64,000 bases of DNA from Breoghania sp. (GCF_963674635.1 NZ_OY771475.1:3478501-3542500); one strand, 5' to 3'. Positions 42,917 to 52,483 are shown, counted from the first letter of the stretch. Numbers and translations: made by a program. Notes: a model not told the origin generated them from the letters alone.

Positions 42917-43732
42917 ATGCAGGTCGCATCCGAGGCAAACGCGGCTTCCGGGCCGGAACATGCCGATGATCTCGTTGTTTACAGGTGTGAATCCGATTGT
43001 GTGCGTTTGACGCTGAACCGGCCCGAGCGCGCGAACGCTCTGGTGCCGGCGTTGATTATGCGATTCCGGGATGCACTCGCGAAAGCCGCGTCTCAGTCTC
43101 CGCGTGTCTTGATCCTTGATGCGTCCGGCAAGGCCTTTTCGACAGGCACGGACATTTCCGGTCATCTCCAGCATGCCGATGACCCGGACCGGCTGCGCGC
43201 CTATGCCGATCAGCTCGTTGGGCATTTGAACGGCGCAATTCTCGACCTCATGGCCTTCCCGGCGCCGGTTGTGACCGCCGTACGCGGGCCAGTGACCGGC
43301 GGGTCGATCGGCTTTCTTCTTGCCAGCGACATCGTGGTGATGAGCGAGGGGACCTTTGCGCAGCCCTATTGCGCGGAGATGGGCTTTGCGCCCATCGGTG
43401 GATGGACGGCGATCCTGCCCAAGCGAATCGGGGAAGCGCGCGCGCTTGAGATCCAGCTCCTGAACCGGAAAGTGGAAGCGTGGCGGGCCCATGCGCTGGG
43501 ATTGGTGACGGCGGTTCCCGCGCGCGAGGAATTCAATGCGGAGCTTCGCCAGCAGGTGGAGACATTGCGCGCCAAGGAAACTGGCGCGCTGGTCGCTGCG
43601 CGCGCCCTGATCCGGTCTGAGGACAGGCGCCTGGAAATCGCCCGCGGGCTGGAGGCGGAGCGCGTGAAATACGTGGAGCGAATCGCCTTGCCGGAAGTGA
43701 TCGCGCGGATGCGGGCCTTCTCCGCCGGTTGA
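42917..43732 (+). CDS. enoyl-CoA hydratase/isomerase family protein
   Basis: A 271-residue crotonase. The oxyanion-hole segments are ASGKAFSTGTDI and VTAVRGPVTGGSIGFLLASDIVVMSE. In the second, the usual GGG is TGGS and the first catalytic Glu position is not Glu, so it may not be a standard hydratase. The later Glu site falls in CAEMGFAPIGGWTAILPKRIG. The ATG at 42917 is preceded by TAGG; a GTG lies 6 bases upstream. It is divergent from rpfF across 1.1 kb and clearly different from it in sequence. Substrate unknown. Confidence 0.8.
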   Translation: MQVASEANAASGPEHADDLVVYRCESDCVRLTLNRPERANALVPALIMRFRDALAKAASQSPRVLILDASGKAFSTGTDISGHLQHADDPDRLRAYADQLVGHLNGAILDLMAFPAPVVTAVRGPVTGGSIGFLLASDIVVMSEGTFAQPYCAEMGFAPIGGWTAILPKRIGEARALEIQLLNRKVEAWRAHALGLVTAVPAREEFNAELRQQVETLRAKETGALVAARALIRSEDRRLEIARGLEAERVKYVERIALPEVIARMRAFSAG

Positions 43733-43776
43733 AGATCCCGCGCAGCGTCAGGCGGCAACAGCGCCCCGGACGCCCG

Positions 43777-44685
43777 TCAGTAGGCCCCGCGCAACTGTTC
43801 GCGCTCGAACCACGCCACCAGGAAATCGACAAAGGCGCGCACCTTGCCCGACAGGTGCTTGCGATGGGGGTAGACGACCCAGATTGCGGCATCGTTCGAC
43901 TGATAGTCCTCCAGCATGGAAACCAGTCGTCCGGCTGAGATGTCGTCGCGAACCATGAAATGGGGTGTGCGGGCGAACCCCAGTCCGGCAAGGGCCGCCT
44001 GTCTTGCGGCTTCCGCGCTGTTCACCTCCACCCGACCCTTGATCGTGACGGATGTGCGTTCGCCTTCGGGCGTGCGAAAGGCAAGGTTGGCGCGAAAGCG
44101 ATAATTGGTGTCGATGATACAGGGCAGATCGGCGAGATCGGTCGGCTCCTGGGGCACACCATGGATCGCCAGCAATTGCGGTGAGGCGACGGTCACTTGC
44201 CTGAACGGGGCGAGCTTGCGGGCAATCAGGCTCGAATCGGACAGCTCCGTCAGCCGGATGGCGACGTCGAACCCCTCCTCCACCAGATCGACGAATCGGT
44301 CTTCCAGTTTCAGATCGACGGAAATGTCCGGGTTCTCGGAGAGAAAGGCCATGACGGCGCGCGAAAGATCGTGATCACCGAAGGCGCGTGAGGCGGAGAC
44401 GCGCAACAGGCCGCGAGCGGTCTGGCTGGTGTCCTGCATCGCGTTCTGGAGATCGTCGATGCGCTGGAGAATATCCGAAACCTCACGGTAATAGGCCTGG
44501 CCAGCTTCGGTGGTGGAGATCTTGCGGGTGGTGCGGTTGAGCAGACGAACGCCGAGTTCGTCCTCCAGCTCGCCGACATATTTCGAAACGAGCGCCTTGG
44601 AGCGCCCCATTTCACGGGCAGCAGCGGAAAAACCGCCGGCATCGACCACCTGAATGAAACAACGCATGCGGGTCAGTTGGTCCAT
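43777..44685 (-). CDS. LysR-family transcriptional regulator
   Basis: A 302-residue LysR-type regulator. The winged helix-turn-helix at residues 1-60 reads MDQLTRMRCFIQVVDAGGFSAAAREMGRSKALVSKYVGELEDELGVRLLNRTTRKISTTEAG-like, and the periplasmic-binding-like effector domain follows (GLLRVSASRAFGDHDLSRAVMAFL, GFDVAIRLTELSDSSLIARKLAP). It is close to the AaeR/DsdC-like group that often regulates adjacent genes. Its closest same-strand neighbour is the AEC carrier gene, 37 bases upstream, so the two may be co-transcribed. Confidence 0.93.
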   Translation of the reverse strand: MDQLTRMRCFIQVVDAGGFSAAAREMGRSKALVSKYVGELEDELGVRLLNRTTRKISTTEAGQAYYREVSDILQRIDDLQNAMQDTSQTARGLLRVSASRAFGDHDLSRAVMAFLSENPDISVDLKLEDRFVDLVEEGFDVAIRLTELSDSSLIARKLAPFRQVTVASPQLLAIHGVPQEPTDLADLPCIIDTNYRFRANLAFRTPEGERTSVTIKGRVEVNSAEAARQAALAGLGFARTPHFMVRDDISAGRLVSMLEDYQSNDAAIWVVYPHRKHLSGKVRAFVDFLVAWFEREQLRGAY

Positions 44686-44722
44686 GGGTGTTGCTGCGCT
44701 CTCCTTGTGTTCCGGCGAATCA

Positions 44723-45682
44723 TCACATCACGCCGACGAAATGCATCCAGAAACCAATACTAACAATGGAGGTGGCCGTCGTCAGGCTGATCGTGTTGGC
44801 GGAAAGCGCATGGCCGGTGCCGAAGCTTGCGGCGAAAAGATACCCGTTCACGCCGGTCGGGCAGGCGGCCGTCAGGGTCGCGACCTGCACCCACAGCGCG
44901 GGCAGGTGGAACACATAGGTGGTGGAGGCCCAGACCATGGCCGGCATGACGATGACCTTGAGGGCGCTGACCAGGATGGCAGGCGCCACATTGCCGCGGA
45001 TCCCGTATCGACGCAGGCTCATGCCGAGGGAGAACAGGGCGACGGGAATGGTCGCTCCGGCCAGTTGCCTGAGGACGTTGGCGGGCAATTCGGGGATGGG
45101 CTGTCCGGTTAGCCGCCAGGCCACCGCGCAGATGATTCCGATCACGATGGGGTTGGTCAGGAGGTTGTGCGCGATGGCAACCAGCGTCTGGCCGAGGGGA
45201 GCCGCAGCCTTCGTTCCGTCCGCGACCGCCGCGCGCTCCATCAGCAACGTGCTGGCGATCGTCATCGATGGCAGATGAACCGACATGATGACGAAAAGCG
45301 GCACGAGACCGGCCTCGGAAAAGCTCGTGGAGATAATGGGAATTCCCACAAGCGCGGTGTTGGAGAAGGCGGACACGATCCCCGCAATGACGCAGTAACG
45401 CGCCTCACGACGCAGGAGCTTTCGGCTCAGGACGGTCGCAACCGCCCAGACGAGCCCTGCTGCGGAGAAATAGGCTCCCCAAAGCGCCCATGGGGACGCC
45501 CCGTTGAAGGACGCCGTTGCCAGTGTGCGAAAGAGCAGAACCGGGATCAGGATCGTGTTCACGAACTTGCTGAGGGCATCTCCGACAGATACGTCGAGCA
45601 CGCCACTGAACGCAGCCGCATAGCCGACCGCGATCAACAGGAAGATCGGCAAGACGATGGTGAGGATATCGAACGAGAACAT
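44723..45682 (-). CDS. AEC-family transporter
   Basis: A 319-residue, ten-helix membrane protein of the auxin efflux carrier/MdcF-like family. The first half opens with ILTIVLPIFLLIAVGYAAAFSGVL and FVNTILIPVLLFRTLA; the second half has LAGATIPVALFSLGMSLRRYG and LTAACPTGVNGYLFAASF, with the Pro/Asn breaks typical of the family. Bacterial members export or import carboxylates and related anions. It precedes a LysR gene. Confidence 0.9.
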   Translation of the reverse strand: MFSFDILTIVLPIFLLIAVGYAAAFSGVLDVSVGDALSKFVNTILIPVLLFRTLATASFNGASPWALWGAYFSAAGLVWAVATVLSRKLLRREARYCVIAGIVSAFSNTALVGIPIISTSFSEAGLVPLFVIMSVHLPSMTIASTLLMERAAVADGTKAAAPLGQTLVAIAHNLLTNPIVIGIICAVAWRLTGQPIPELPANVLRQLAGATIPVALFSLGMSLRRYGIRGNVAPAILVSALKVIVMPAMVWASTTYVFHLPALWVQVATLTAACPTGVNGYLFAASFGTGHALSANTISLTTATSIVSIGFWMHFVGVM

Positions 45683-45930
45683 CTTGGGCCGGGTCAGTGG
45701 GGCTTTGGGAAAGCGCGCCTGTCTTGAGGGTGCCTACTGCACGAACAGCGATTAACAGCCCGGTGCCGTACGCCTGGCGGTTGGGCAAAATGTCCATTTT
45801 ATCAATTAAATGGATTAGGTCAGAATGTAACACGCGTCAAATAAGGCATACCACGGTGTGTGGCCTCGCAACGAAGGCCTTGCGCTGGTACGATTCGCGC
45901 AGATCTCAAATCAGAAAAGGCCGGGCATCC

Positions 45931-47172
45931 GTGCAAGAGGGCGAAACCGGATCAAACGAAACGACGTTGGCGCCGGAGGACGAAACCAAGACCGCGCTGG
46001 CGCTGGCCGTCATTCTGCATGATATCCGCACTCCGCTGGGGGCCGTTTCGGCGACGGCTGACCTGTTGGCCGCAACCGAGCTGGATCAGTACCAGCGCGC
46101 CTATGTGGATACACTGCAGCAGGCCGCCGCCGCTTTGAACCAGCTGACGACGGAACTGCTCGATCAGGCGGGCGAGGTTCCACCGGAGCCGACCGGGCTG
46201 CTGGTGTGGAACCCTGCAGAAGCGCTCACGGGTCTGGCAGCATTGTTCCGCCCCCTTGCAGACGAACGCAATGTGGAGCTGAAGCTGACCCTTGCCGATG
46301 GGCTCGACGGACCTGCGACGGGAGATCCGCATGCCGTGCGCCGGATTCTCACCAATCTCATCGACAATGCGATCAAGTTCACCGGAAAGCCGCGCGGCGA
46401 ACCGGGGGGCGGCAAGGCGGGGGGCAGGCGGCCCGATGGCCGCAAGCCGCATGTGAAGGTGAATGCGCGCTATCTGGGCGACGAAGAGCGCCATCTTCTG
46501 GTGACGGTCTGCGATGAGGGGCCAGGGATTGACCCGCAGGAGCTTTCGACGCTTTTCCTGCCCTACCGGCAGGGTGCGTCCGGACAGCGCCTGCGGAGCG
46601 GATCGGGGCTGGGGCTCTGGATCTCCAGGACGCTGGCGCAGCGCCTCGGCGGTCGCCTCGACGTCGAGAGCGACTACGGCCATGGCACGACCTTCACGCT
46701 GGAGGTGCCTTGTGTGCCTGTCGGGGATCTCGTCAAGGACGCGGACGCGATTGCAGATGATGACGTGGCGCCGGAGCTGGTCAGGCTCAAGGTCCTGGTG
46801 GTCGACGACAATTCGGTCAACCGGCTCCTGATCACGACCTTTCTCGATTCCTTCGGCATGTCCTTCAAGGCGGTCGACAGCGGTGCTGCGGCGCTTGAGG
46901 CTGCCGGTCAGGAGGCTTTCGATGTCGTGATCATGGACCTTCAGATGCCCGGCATGGACGGCATCGAGGCGGCCATGCGGCTGCGCGAAAGAACGGAAGA
47001 CGGCGATATTCCGATCGTTGCGTTGACGGCGGGTATGCGGCCTGCCGACACAGCCCGCAGCCGCAAGGCGGGCTTTTGCTGCGTTCTCGGCAAGCCCTTC
47101 GCTCCGGCGGATCTGTTCAAGGCGTTGACGGCAGCGGCGGCGTCACGGGCAGGGAAACAGCCCGCAGGCTGA
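45931..47172 (+). CDS. soluble hybrid histidine kinase with receiver
   Basis: A 413-residue cytoplasmic hybrid kinase without a recognisable sensor domain. HisKA has the H-box in LAVILHDIRTPLGA (about residue 27-40), followed by HATPase (NLIDNAIKFTG, VCDEGPGIDPQEL, GSGLGLWISRTLAQRLGG) and a C-terminal receiver with KVLVVDDNSVNRLL and Asp in FDVVIMDLQMPGMDG. A Gly/Arg-rich insert lies in the ATPase domain after AIKFTG. GTG at 45931 with AAAAGG upstream is the chosen start. The frame is open to 45697 through AT-rich DNA, so a longer N-terminus cannot be excluded. Confidence 0.87.
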   Translation: MQEGETGSNETTLAPEDETKTALALAVILHDIRTPLGAVSATADLLAATELDQYQRAYVDTLQQAAAALNQLTTELLDQAGEVPPEPTGLLVWNPAEALTGLAALFRPLADERNVELKLTLADGLDGPATGDPHAVRRILTNLIDNAIKFTGKPRGEPGGGKAGGRRPDGRKPHVKVNARYLGDEERHLLVTVCDEGPGIDPQELSTLFLPYRQGASGQRLRSGSGLGLWISRTLAQRLGGRLDVESDYGHGTTFTLEVPCVPVGDLVKDADAIADDDVAPELVRLKVLVVDDNSVNRLLITTFLDSFGMSFKAVDSGAAALEAAGQEAFDVVIMDLQMPGMDGIEAAMRLRERTEDGDIPIVALTAGMRPADTARSRKAGFCCVLGKPFAPADLFKALTAAAASRAGKQPAG

Positions 47173-47179
47173 CGCGCCC

Positions 47180-47824
47180 TTAGCGTGTCAGCGTGGCTGC
47201 AATGCGCAGCGCGAAGGCGCCCATGATCCCGGCAAAGGTCCAGTCCATTACCCGCATGGCGCGCGGCGAGCGCTTGAGAGCCGCGGAGAACCTTTCCGAA
47301 AGCGCGATGATCGTGATCGTGAAGGGCAGGGACAGCACCACGAAATAGAGACCCAGAAAGACAAGCTGACTGCGGGCGTTTTCATCGTGGGCATTCACGA
47401 ACTGGGGCAGGAAGGTCACGAAGAACAGCACGATTTTCGGGTTGAGCAGGTTGATGCCGAGGCCCGTTGCCCATGACCGCGCAAGTCCCCCGCTTGACGT
47501 GGTGTCTGCCGTCTCAAGGGTCAGGGCCGAGCCATGGCGCAGCGTCTGGAAGGCCAGCCAGGCCAGATAGACCGCACCGGCGATGGTGACGAGCCGGAAC
47601 GCCGTGGCCGAGGCTGCCAGAAGGGCGGAGAGGCCATAGGCCGCCAGCAAGGTGTGAATGATCAGCCCCGTCGAGGCCCCCGCAAGAGCGGCAAAGCCAG
47701 AGCGCCGACCGTGAATGAGCGCGCGGCTCAAAAACAGCGTCATGTCGGGTCCCGGCGTCAGCGTCAGGGTGATCGCGGCAGCCGAAAAGGCAAGCAGAAC
47801 GGTCGTGTCGGGAAGAAAGTCCAT
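47180..47824 (-). CDS. LysE/RhtB-family amino acid exporter
   Basis: A 214-residue, six-helix exporter. The N-terminal signature LTLTPGPDMTLFLSRALIHGRRSGFAALAGASTGLIIHTLLA is characteristic of LysE/RhtB, with ATGLGINLLNPKIVLFFVTFLPQFV in the second half. These proteins export amino acids or their derivatives. The ATG at 47824 gives the usual short N-terminus, and the frame extends upstream without homology. Confidence 0.92.
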   Translation of the reverse strand: MDFLPDTTVLLAFSAAAITLTLTPGPDMTLFLSRALIHGRRSGFAALAGASTGLIIHTLLAAYGLSALLAASATAFRLVTIAGAVYLAWLAFQTLRHGSALTLETADTTSSGGLARSWATGLGINLLNPKIVLFFVTFLPQFVNAHDENARSQLVFLGLYFVVLSLPFTITIIALSERFSAALKRSPRAMRVMDWTFAGIMGAFALRIAATLTR

Positions 47825-47955
47825 GGGGGCGCCCGCCCTTCTTTCACGATTTTCCAGGATATTTGCGGAAGCGGAACATACGCTCCACCGACAGGCGGTG
47901 CAACGCGGCTGTGATCGTGGGCGAGGGCTCTCAGGCGCGCCCGAGAAAGCAAAAA

Positions 47956-47979
47956 GGCCCGGGCTTGAGAGCCCGGGCC
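47956..47979 (-). terminator. Rho-independent terminator of amtB
   Basis: GGCCCGGGCT-TGAG-AGCCCGGGCC is a perfect 10-bp stem followed on the minus strand by TTTTTGC, 42 bases after the amtB stop. Confidence 0.93.
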
Positions 47980-48020
47980 AGGTGATCGAACGAACTGGTT
48001 CGATTCGCTTGGAGAGAACG

Positions 48021-49391
48021 TTACATCCGCTGGGATCCGGTCCCGAACTCGGGATAGGCTTCCACGCCGATTTCAACCTTGTCGAGGCCGAGGGCTTCTT
48101 CTTCCTCGCCGACGCGGATGCCGACGGTGGCCTTCAGGATGAGCCAGACGATGACGCTGGCCACCGTGGTGAAGGCGCCAATGGCGGCAATGCCCACGAT
48201 CTGCGTACCGAAGGAGGTTTCGGCGTTGGACCACGGCACGATGAAGGTGCCCCAGATGCCGGCAAGCAGGTGAACCGGGATTGCGCCGACGACGTCGTCG
48301 ATCTTGAGCTTGTCGAGCATCGGCACGGCGAAGACGACGATCACGGCACCGACGCCGCCGATGATGACGGACTGCAGCACGGTCGGGGCTAGCGGCTCGG
48401 CGGTGATGGAGACCAGACCGGCCAGCGCACCGTTGAGCGCCATGGTCACGTCGACCTTCTTGTACAGGATCTGCGTCAGAACCATCGCGACGACGACACC
48501 GGCGGCGGCGGCCATGTTGGTGTTGGCGAAGATGCGCGAGACGTCGGAAACGTCACCGATCGTGCCCATGGCAAGCTGCGAAGCGCCGTTGAAGCCGAAC
48601 CAGCCGAGCCACAGGATGAACGTGCCGAGGGTCGCCAGCGGCATGGAGGAGCCCGGGAACGGGGTCACCTGGCCACCGGGGCCGTACTTGCCCTTGCGCG
48701 CGCCGAGGATCACGGCACCTGACAGAGCCGCCCAGCCGCCAACGGAGTGCACCAGCGAGGAGCCGGCGAAATCGGAAAAGCCCATCTCGGACAGCCAGCC
48801 GCCGCCCCACTGCCAGGAACCGGTGATCGGATAGAAGATGCCGGTCAGGATGACCGTGAAGATCATGAACGGCCACAGCTTGATGCGCTCGGCCAGCGTA
48901 CCGGAGACGATCGAGGCGGTCGTGGCGCAGAACACCATCTGGAAGAACCAGTCCGACGCGGTCGAATACCCGGTATCCAGCGCGTTGCCGCCGACGGGAT
49001 CGAAGGAATAGGGGCCGAAGGAGCCCATGTAGCCGCCGTCGACGCCGGTATACATGAGATTGTAGCCGGTGATCCAAAACATCAGGCCGGCGACGGAATA
49101 GAGGGCGATGTTCTTCAGGCACTGCATGGACACGTTCTTGGAACGCACCAGGCCGGCTTCGAGCATCGCGAAGCCCGCGGCCATCCACATCACCAGGAAG
49201 CCACCGATGAGGAACAGCAGGGTGTTGAGGATGTAGGCGACTTCAGGGCCGACCGCGGGCGCGGCTGCGGCCTCGGCGGTGGTGTCCTGGGCAAAGGCGG
49301 CGGAGACGCCGACAAGGCCGGCAATGGCTACGGCCGAAGCGCTGGCGGCAAGTGCCGACGCGGAGCGACCGAATGAAATGGAGGTCTTCAT
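48021..49391 (-). CDS. amtB: ammonium transporter AmtB
   Basis: A 456-residue ammonium channel with an N-terminal signal peptide (cleavage after AFA) and eleven helices. Functional residues are visible: the twin-His pore residues in SSLVHSVGGWAAL and IPVHLLAGIWGTF, the periplasmic-site Asp in SDFAGSSLVH, and AAGFAMLEAGLVRSKN early on. It takes up ammonium and is blocked by the PII protein GlnK encoded 21 bases upstream. A strong terminator follows. Confidence 0.97.
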   Translation of the reverse strand: MKTSISFGRSASALAASASAVAIAGLVGVSAAFAQDTTAEAAAAPAVGPEVAYILNTLLFLIGGFLVMWMAAGFAMLEAGLVRSKNVSMQCLKNIALYSVAGLMFWITGYNLMYTGVDGGYMGSFGPYSFDPVGGNALDTGYSTASDWFFQMVFCATTASIVSGTLAERIKLWPFMIFTVILTGIFYPITGSWQWGGGWLSEMGFSDFAGSSLVHSVGGWAALSGAVILGARKGKYGPGGQVTPFPGSSMPLATLGTFILWLGWFGFNGASQLAMGTIGDVSDVSRIFANTNMAAAAGVVVAMVLTQILYKKVDVTMALNGALAGLVSITAEPLAPTVLQSVIIGGVGAVIVVFAVPMLDKLKIDDVVGAIPVHLLAGIWGTFIVPWSNAETSFGTQIVGIAAIGAFTTVASVIVWLILKATVGIRVGEEEEALGLDKVEIGVEAYPEFGTGSQRM

Positions 49392-49412
49392 GACTGTTTC
49401 CTCGTTGAGCGA

Positions 49413-49751
49413 TTACAGTGCTTCGGCGTCGGTTTCGCCGGTTCGGATCCGGACGGCCTGGTCGATCGAGTAGACGAAGATCTTGCCGTCGCCGATCTGG
49501 CCGGTCTTGGCCGCGCCGGAAATGGCTTCCAGCACCTGGTCGACCATGCCGCTCGCAACCGCGACTTCGATCTTGAGCTTCGGAAGGAAGCTGACCGCGT
49601 ATTCCGTACCGCGATAGATTTCGGTGTGGCCCTTCTGGCGGCCGTAGCCCTTCACTTCGGTGACGGTGAGTCCCTGCACGCCGATTGCCGTGAGGGCGTC
49701 GCGCACCTCGTCCAGCTTGAACGGCTTGATAATGGCCATGACGATTTTCAT
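49413..49751 (-). CDS. glnK: nitrogen regulatory PII protein GlnK
   Basis: A 112-residue PII signal protein. The T-loop has Tyr51 in RGTEYAVSFLP, the uridylylation site; KPFKLDEVRDAL at the start and the GDGKIFVYSIDQAVRIRTGE signature near the end are complete. It senses 2-oxoglutarate and ATP/ADP and controls AmtB and nitrogen-assimilation enzymes. A sigma-54-like promoter lies upstream. Confidence 0.96.
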   Translation of the reverse strand: MKIVMAIIKPFKLDEVRDALTAIGVQGLTVTEVKGYGRQKGHTEIYRGTEYAVSFLPKLKIEVAVASGMVDQVLEAISGAAKTGQIGDGKIFVYSIDQAVRIRTGETDAEAL

Positions 49752-50181
49752 GATTGGTTCCCGTTACTCTCCTGCTGCCGCCCGCAGCCGCTGCGGCCTG
49801 TTCCGGATGGTGTTCCCTTGGTCGTCTTCATCCAGGACCAGTGCCCCCTGACACCGCCCCCCCGGGCTCCAGCCTCGCGGCTGTTACCGTCCCTTCTCTA
49901 ACAAGGTCCGTGCCAAGTCGGATTCCCGTACGGAAATCCGTCGGAATGGGCACGGAAAAGCAGACCCAAGTCTCTGAATGAAAAGAGAAATGGATGAGTT
50001 TTGCGGAGAGGGGGGATGGGGGGTGGCCAAAAAAGCGGCAGGGCCTGCGGGCTGCACGAAAAATATGCAAAATGCGCTTTGGCGTGTGATTAAAAACTGG
50101 GCGATCGCAGGATTTGCATCGTGATATTCACGAATGTGCGGGGTGCATCGCGAAATCCCCGGCGCGGAGCGCGAAAAAAAA
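49752..50181. other. intergenic region upstream of glnK
   Basis: About 430 bases without a gene. It contains the sigma-54-like promoter at 49900-49915 and a candidate NtrC dyad TGCAC-N8-TGCA at 50053-50069, about 140 bases further upstream, a normal enhancer distance. An inverted TCGTG-ATATT-CACGA lies near 50117. Confidence 0.5.
49900..49915 (-). promoter_or_regulatory. sigma-54-like promoter of glnK-amtB
   Basis: On the minus strand TGGCACG-GACC-TTGTT matches the -24/-12 consensus TGGCACG-N4-TTGCW except for T in place of C at -12. It lies about 150 bases before glnK, which is classically NtrC-regulated. Confidence 0.6.
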
Positions 50182-50203
50182 CGCCCGGACCGAGGTCCGG
50201 GCG
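50182..50203 (-). terminator. Rho-independent terminator of galU
   Basis: CGCCCGGACC-GA-GGTCCGGGCG is a perfect 10-bp stem. On the minus strand it is followed by an uninterrupted run of eight T, 85 bases after the galU stop. Confidence 0.92.
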
Positions 50204-50287
50204 CTTCGCACTCAAAGCGTATCGGTGTGGCGGAGCGGACACCAAGGTGGCAATCGCGCCCGCTCGCAGTCGGGGTTTACGGAAAGG

Positions 50288-51163
50288 TCAGTCCAGCAGC
50301 TCGTTCAAGGTCGCGCGGAATTCCTCGCCGATATCCTCTCGGCCCAGCGCATAGGCGACATTGGCCGCGAGAAAGCCGATCTTGGAGCCGCAATCATAGG
50401 TCTTGCCTTCGAAGGCGAGGCCGCTCATGCCCTGCGTTTCCATCAGTTTCAGCAGCGCATCGGTGAGCTGGATTTCGCCGCCCGCACCGGTTTCCTGGTT
50501 TTCGAGGAACCCGAAGACTTCCGGCTGAAGAATGTAGCGCCCGGTAATGATGAGGTTGGAGGGTGCCGTGCCGGGCTTCGGCTTTTCCACCATACCGCGC
50601 ACCTCATAGAGGCCGTCCTTGCCTTCGCCTTCGATGTCGATGACACCATAATGGTGGGTCTGGTCTTCGGGAACTTCCTCCACCGCAATGATGTTGCGGC
50701 CCGTCTTCTCATAGGCGTCGATCATCTGGCCAAGGCAGCCGCGTCCGGCTTTCACCAGCACATCCGGCAGCAGCACCGCGAAGGGCTCGTGTCCGATCAT
50801 CTCGCGCGCGCACCACACCGCGTGGCCAAGGCCGAGCGGTTCCTGTTGCCGGGTGAAGCTGGCCGTGCCCGGAGCGGGGCGGATTTCTTCCAGAAGATCC
50901 AGCGCCTCCTGCTTTCCACGGTCGCGTAGGGTCTGCTCCAGCTCATAGGCCATGTCGAAATGGTCGGCGATGACGTGCTTGTTGCGGCCCGTGACGAAAA
51001 TGAAGTGTTCAATCCCGGCTTCGCGCGCCTCATCCACCACGTACTGAATGATCGGGCGGTCGACCACGGTCAGCATTTCCTTGGGCACGGCCTTGGTGGC
51101 GGGCAGGAAGCGCGTGCCGAGGCCGGCAACGGGAAAAACGGCTTTGCGGATGGGTGCGGGCAT
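50288..51163 (-). CDS. galU: UTP-glucose-1-phosphate uridylyltransferase
   Basis: A 291-residue GalU that makes UDP-glucose for exopolysaccharide, LPS and galactose metabolism. The nucleotide-binding start KAVFPVAGLGTRFLPATKAVPKEML is diagnostic, followed by DRPIIQYVVDEAREAGI, PLGLGHAVWCA and MVEKPKPGTAPSNL. The ATG at 51163 with AGGA upstream is preferred over the open frame to 51196. It is divergent from galE, which uses its product. Confidence 0.96.
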   Translation of the reverse strand: MPAPIRKAVFPVAGLGTRFLPATKAVPKEMLTVVDRPIIQYVVDEAREAGIEHFIFVTGRNKHVIADHFDMAYELEQTLRDRGKQEALDLLEEIRPAPGTASFTRQQEPLGLGHAVWCAREMIGHEPFAVLLPDVLVKAGRGCLGQMIDAYEKTGRNIIAVEEVPEDQTHHYGVIDIEGEGKDGLYEVRGMVEKPKPGTAPSNLIITGRYILQPEVFGFLENQETGAGGEIQLTDALLKLMETQGMSGLAFEGKTYDCGSKIGFLAANVAYALGREDIGEEFRATLNELLD

Positions 51164-51341
51164 TAGAATGTCCTGACTAATTCGGTGTTGGACCACCGGT
51201 TCAGCGCAAGCTAATCAGGCGGCTCAAGAATAACAAGCGGCAGGCCATACCGTTCCGTGGGACAAGCTGGCAACTGCCGATTGGCGGGAAAACCGTGCTA
51301 AGGAAAAATACGGGCCGAGTTTGGGCCATCGGGAGAATGAA

Positions 51342-52331
51342 ATGGCAGTACTGGTGACGGGCGGTGCCGGCTATATCGGCAGCCACATGGTTGTGAACCT
51401 TGTCGAGGCCGGCGAAGAGGTTGTCGTTCTCGACAATCTGTCCACCGGCTTCGACTGGGCCGTTGCCGGTGCGGCCCGGCTGGTTGTGGGGGATCTGGCC
51501 GATACTGACCTCGTGCATCAAGTGCTTGCTGAGGGCGTGGATGCTGTCATCCATTTCGCCGGGTCCGTGATCGTGCCGGAATCGGTTGCCGATCCGCTCA
51601 AATATTATCGCAACAACACGTCCAACACGCGCAGCCTGATCGAGGCCTGCGTGGAGACGGGCGTGAAGAACTTCATTTTCTCCTCCACGGCGGCGGTCTA
51701 TGGCGATCCGCAAACGGTGCCGGTGGCCGAAACCGCGCCCTTGCGCCCGCTCTCGCCCTATGGCTCGTCCAAGCTCATGAGCGAGATCATGCTGGCGGAC
51801 ACTGCCGCTGCCCATGATTTCGCCTATACCGCGCTGCGCTATTTCAATGTGGCCGGGGCCGACCCGGAGGGACGGACAGGCCAGTCGACCGCGAAGGCCA
51901 CCCATCTGATCAAGGTTGCCTGCGAGGCGGCCCTTGGCAAACGGGAGCGGCTGTCCATCTTCGGTACCGACTATGACACCCCGGATGGCACGGGTGTGCG
52001 CGACTACATTCATGTGGCCGATCTCGTCGAAGCGCACCGCCTCGCGCTGGCCCGGCTTCGCGCCGGTGGGTCGAGCGTCGTCTTGAATTGCGGATATGGC
52101 GAAGGCTATTCCGTGCGACAGGTGATTGATGCGGTCCGGCGTGTATCGGGCCGCGACATCGAGGTTCTGGAAGAACCCCGCCGCGCGGGTGATTCCTCAA
52201 AGGTCGTGGCGCTTGCCGAAGCGGTGCGGCATGAGCTCGGCTGGAGCCCGCGTTACGATGATCTCGACACCATCGTAAGCCACGCACTGGCTTGGGAGAG
52301 GCATCTTGCGCAACGCAACAAGGCTTGCTGA
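51342..52331 (+). CDS. galE: UDP-glucose 4-epimerase
   Basis: A 329-residue extended SDR epimerase interconverting UDP-glucose and UDP-galactose. The NAD motif is VTGGAGYIGSHM, the catalytic Ser and YxxxK are in FSSTAAVYG and SPYGSSKLMSE, and YFNVAGADPEGRTGQ and GTGVRDYIHVADL are GalE signatures. The ATG at 51342 has GGGAG 8 bases upstream. Confidence 0.96.
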   Translation: MAVLVTGGAGYIGSHMVVNLVEAGEEVVVLDNLSTGFDWAVAGAARLVVGDLADTDLVHQVLAEGVDAVIHFAGSVIVPESVADPLKYYRNNTSNTRSLIEACVETGVKNFIFSSTAAVYGDPQTVPVAETAPLRPLSPYGSSKLMSEIMLADTAAAHDFAYTALRYFNVAGADPEGRTGQSTAKATHLIKVACEAALGKRERLSIFGTDYDTPDGTGVRDYIHVADLVEAHRLALARLRAGGSSVVLNCGYGEGYSVRQVIDAVRRVSGRDIEVLEEPRRAGDSSKVVALAEAVRHELGWSPRYDDLDTIVSHALAWERHLAQRNKAC

Positions 52332-52483
52332 AGCGGAAACGCCGCATGTGCTGCGCTGTCTGCGAGCGCGGGTGCGGATTTGAAGACTTGAAAGAGGCTC
52401 CCGCCAGAGCTTAGGTTCGCTGCTTGCGGCGGGTCTGCGCCCTGGCGCCCTTGCGGGCCCGAAAACACTGGAGCGAGAGTGTC

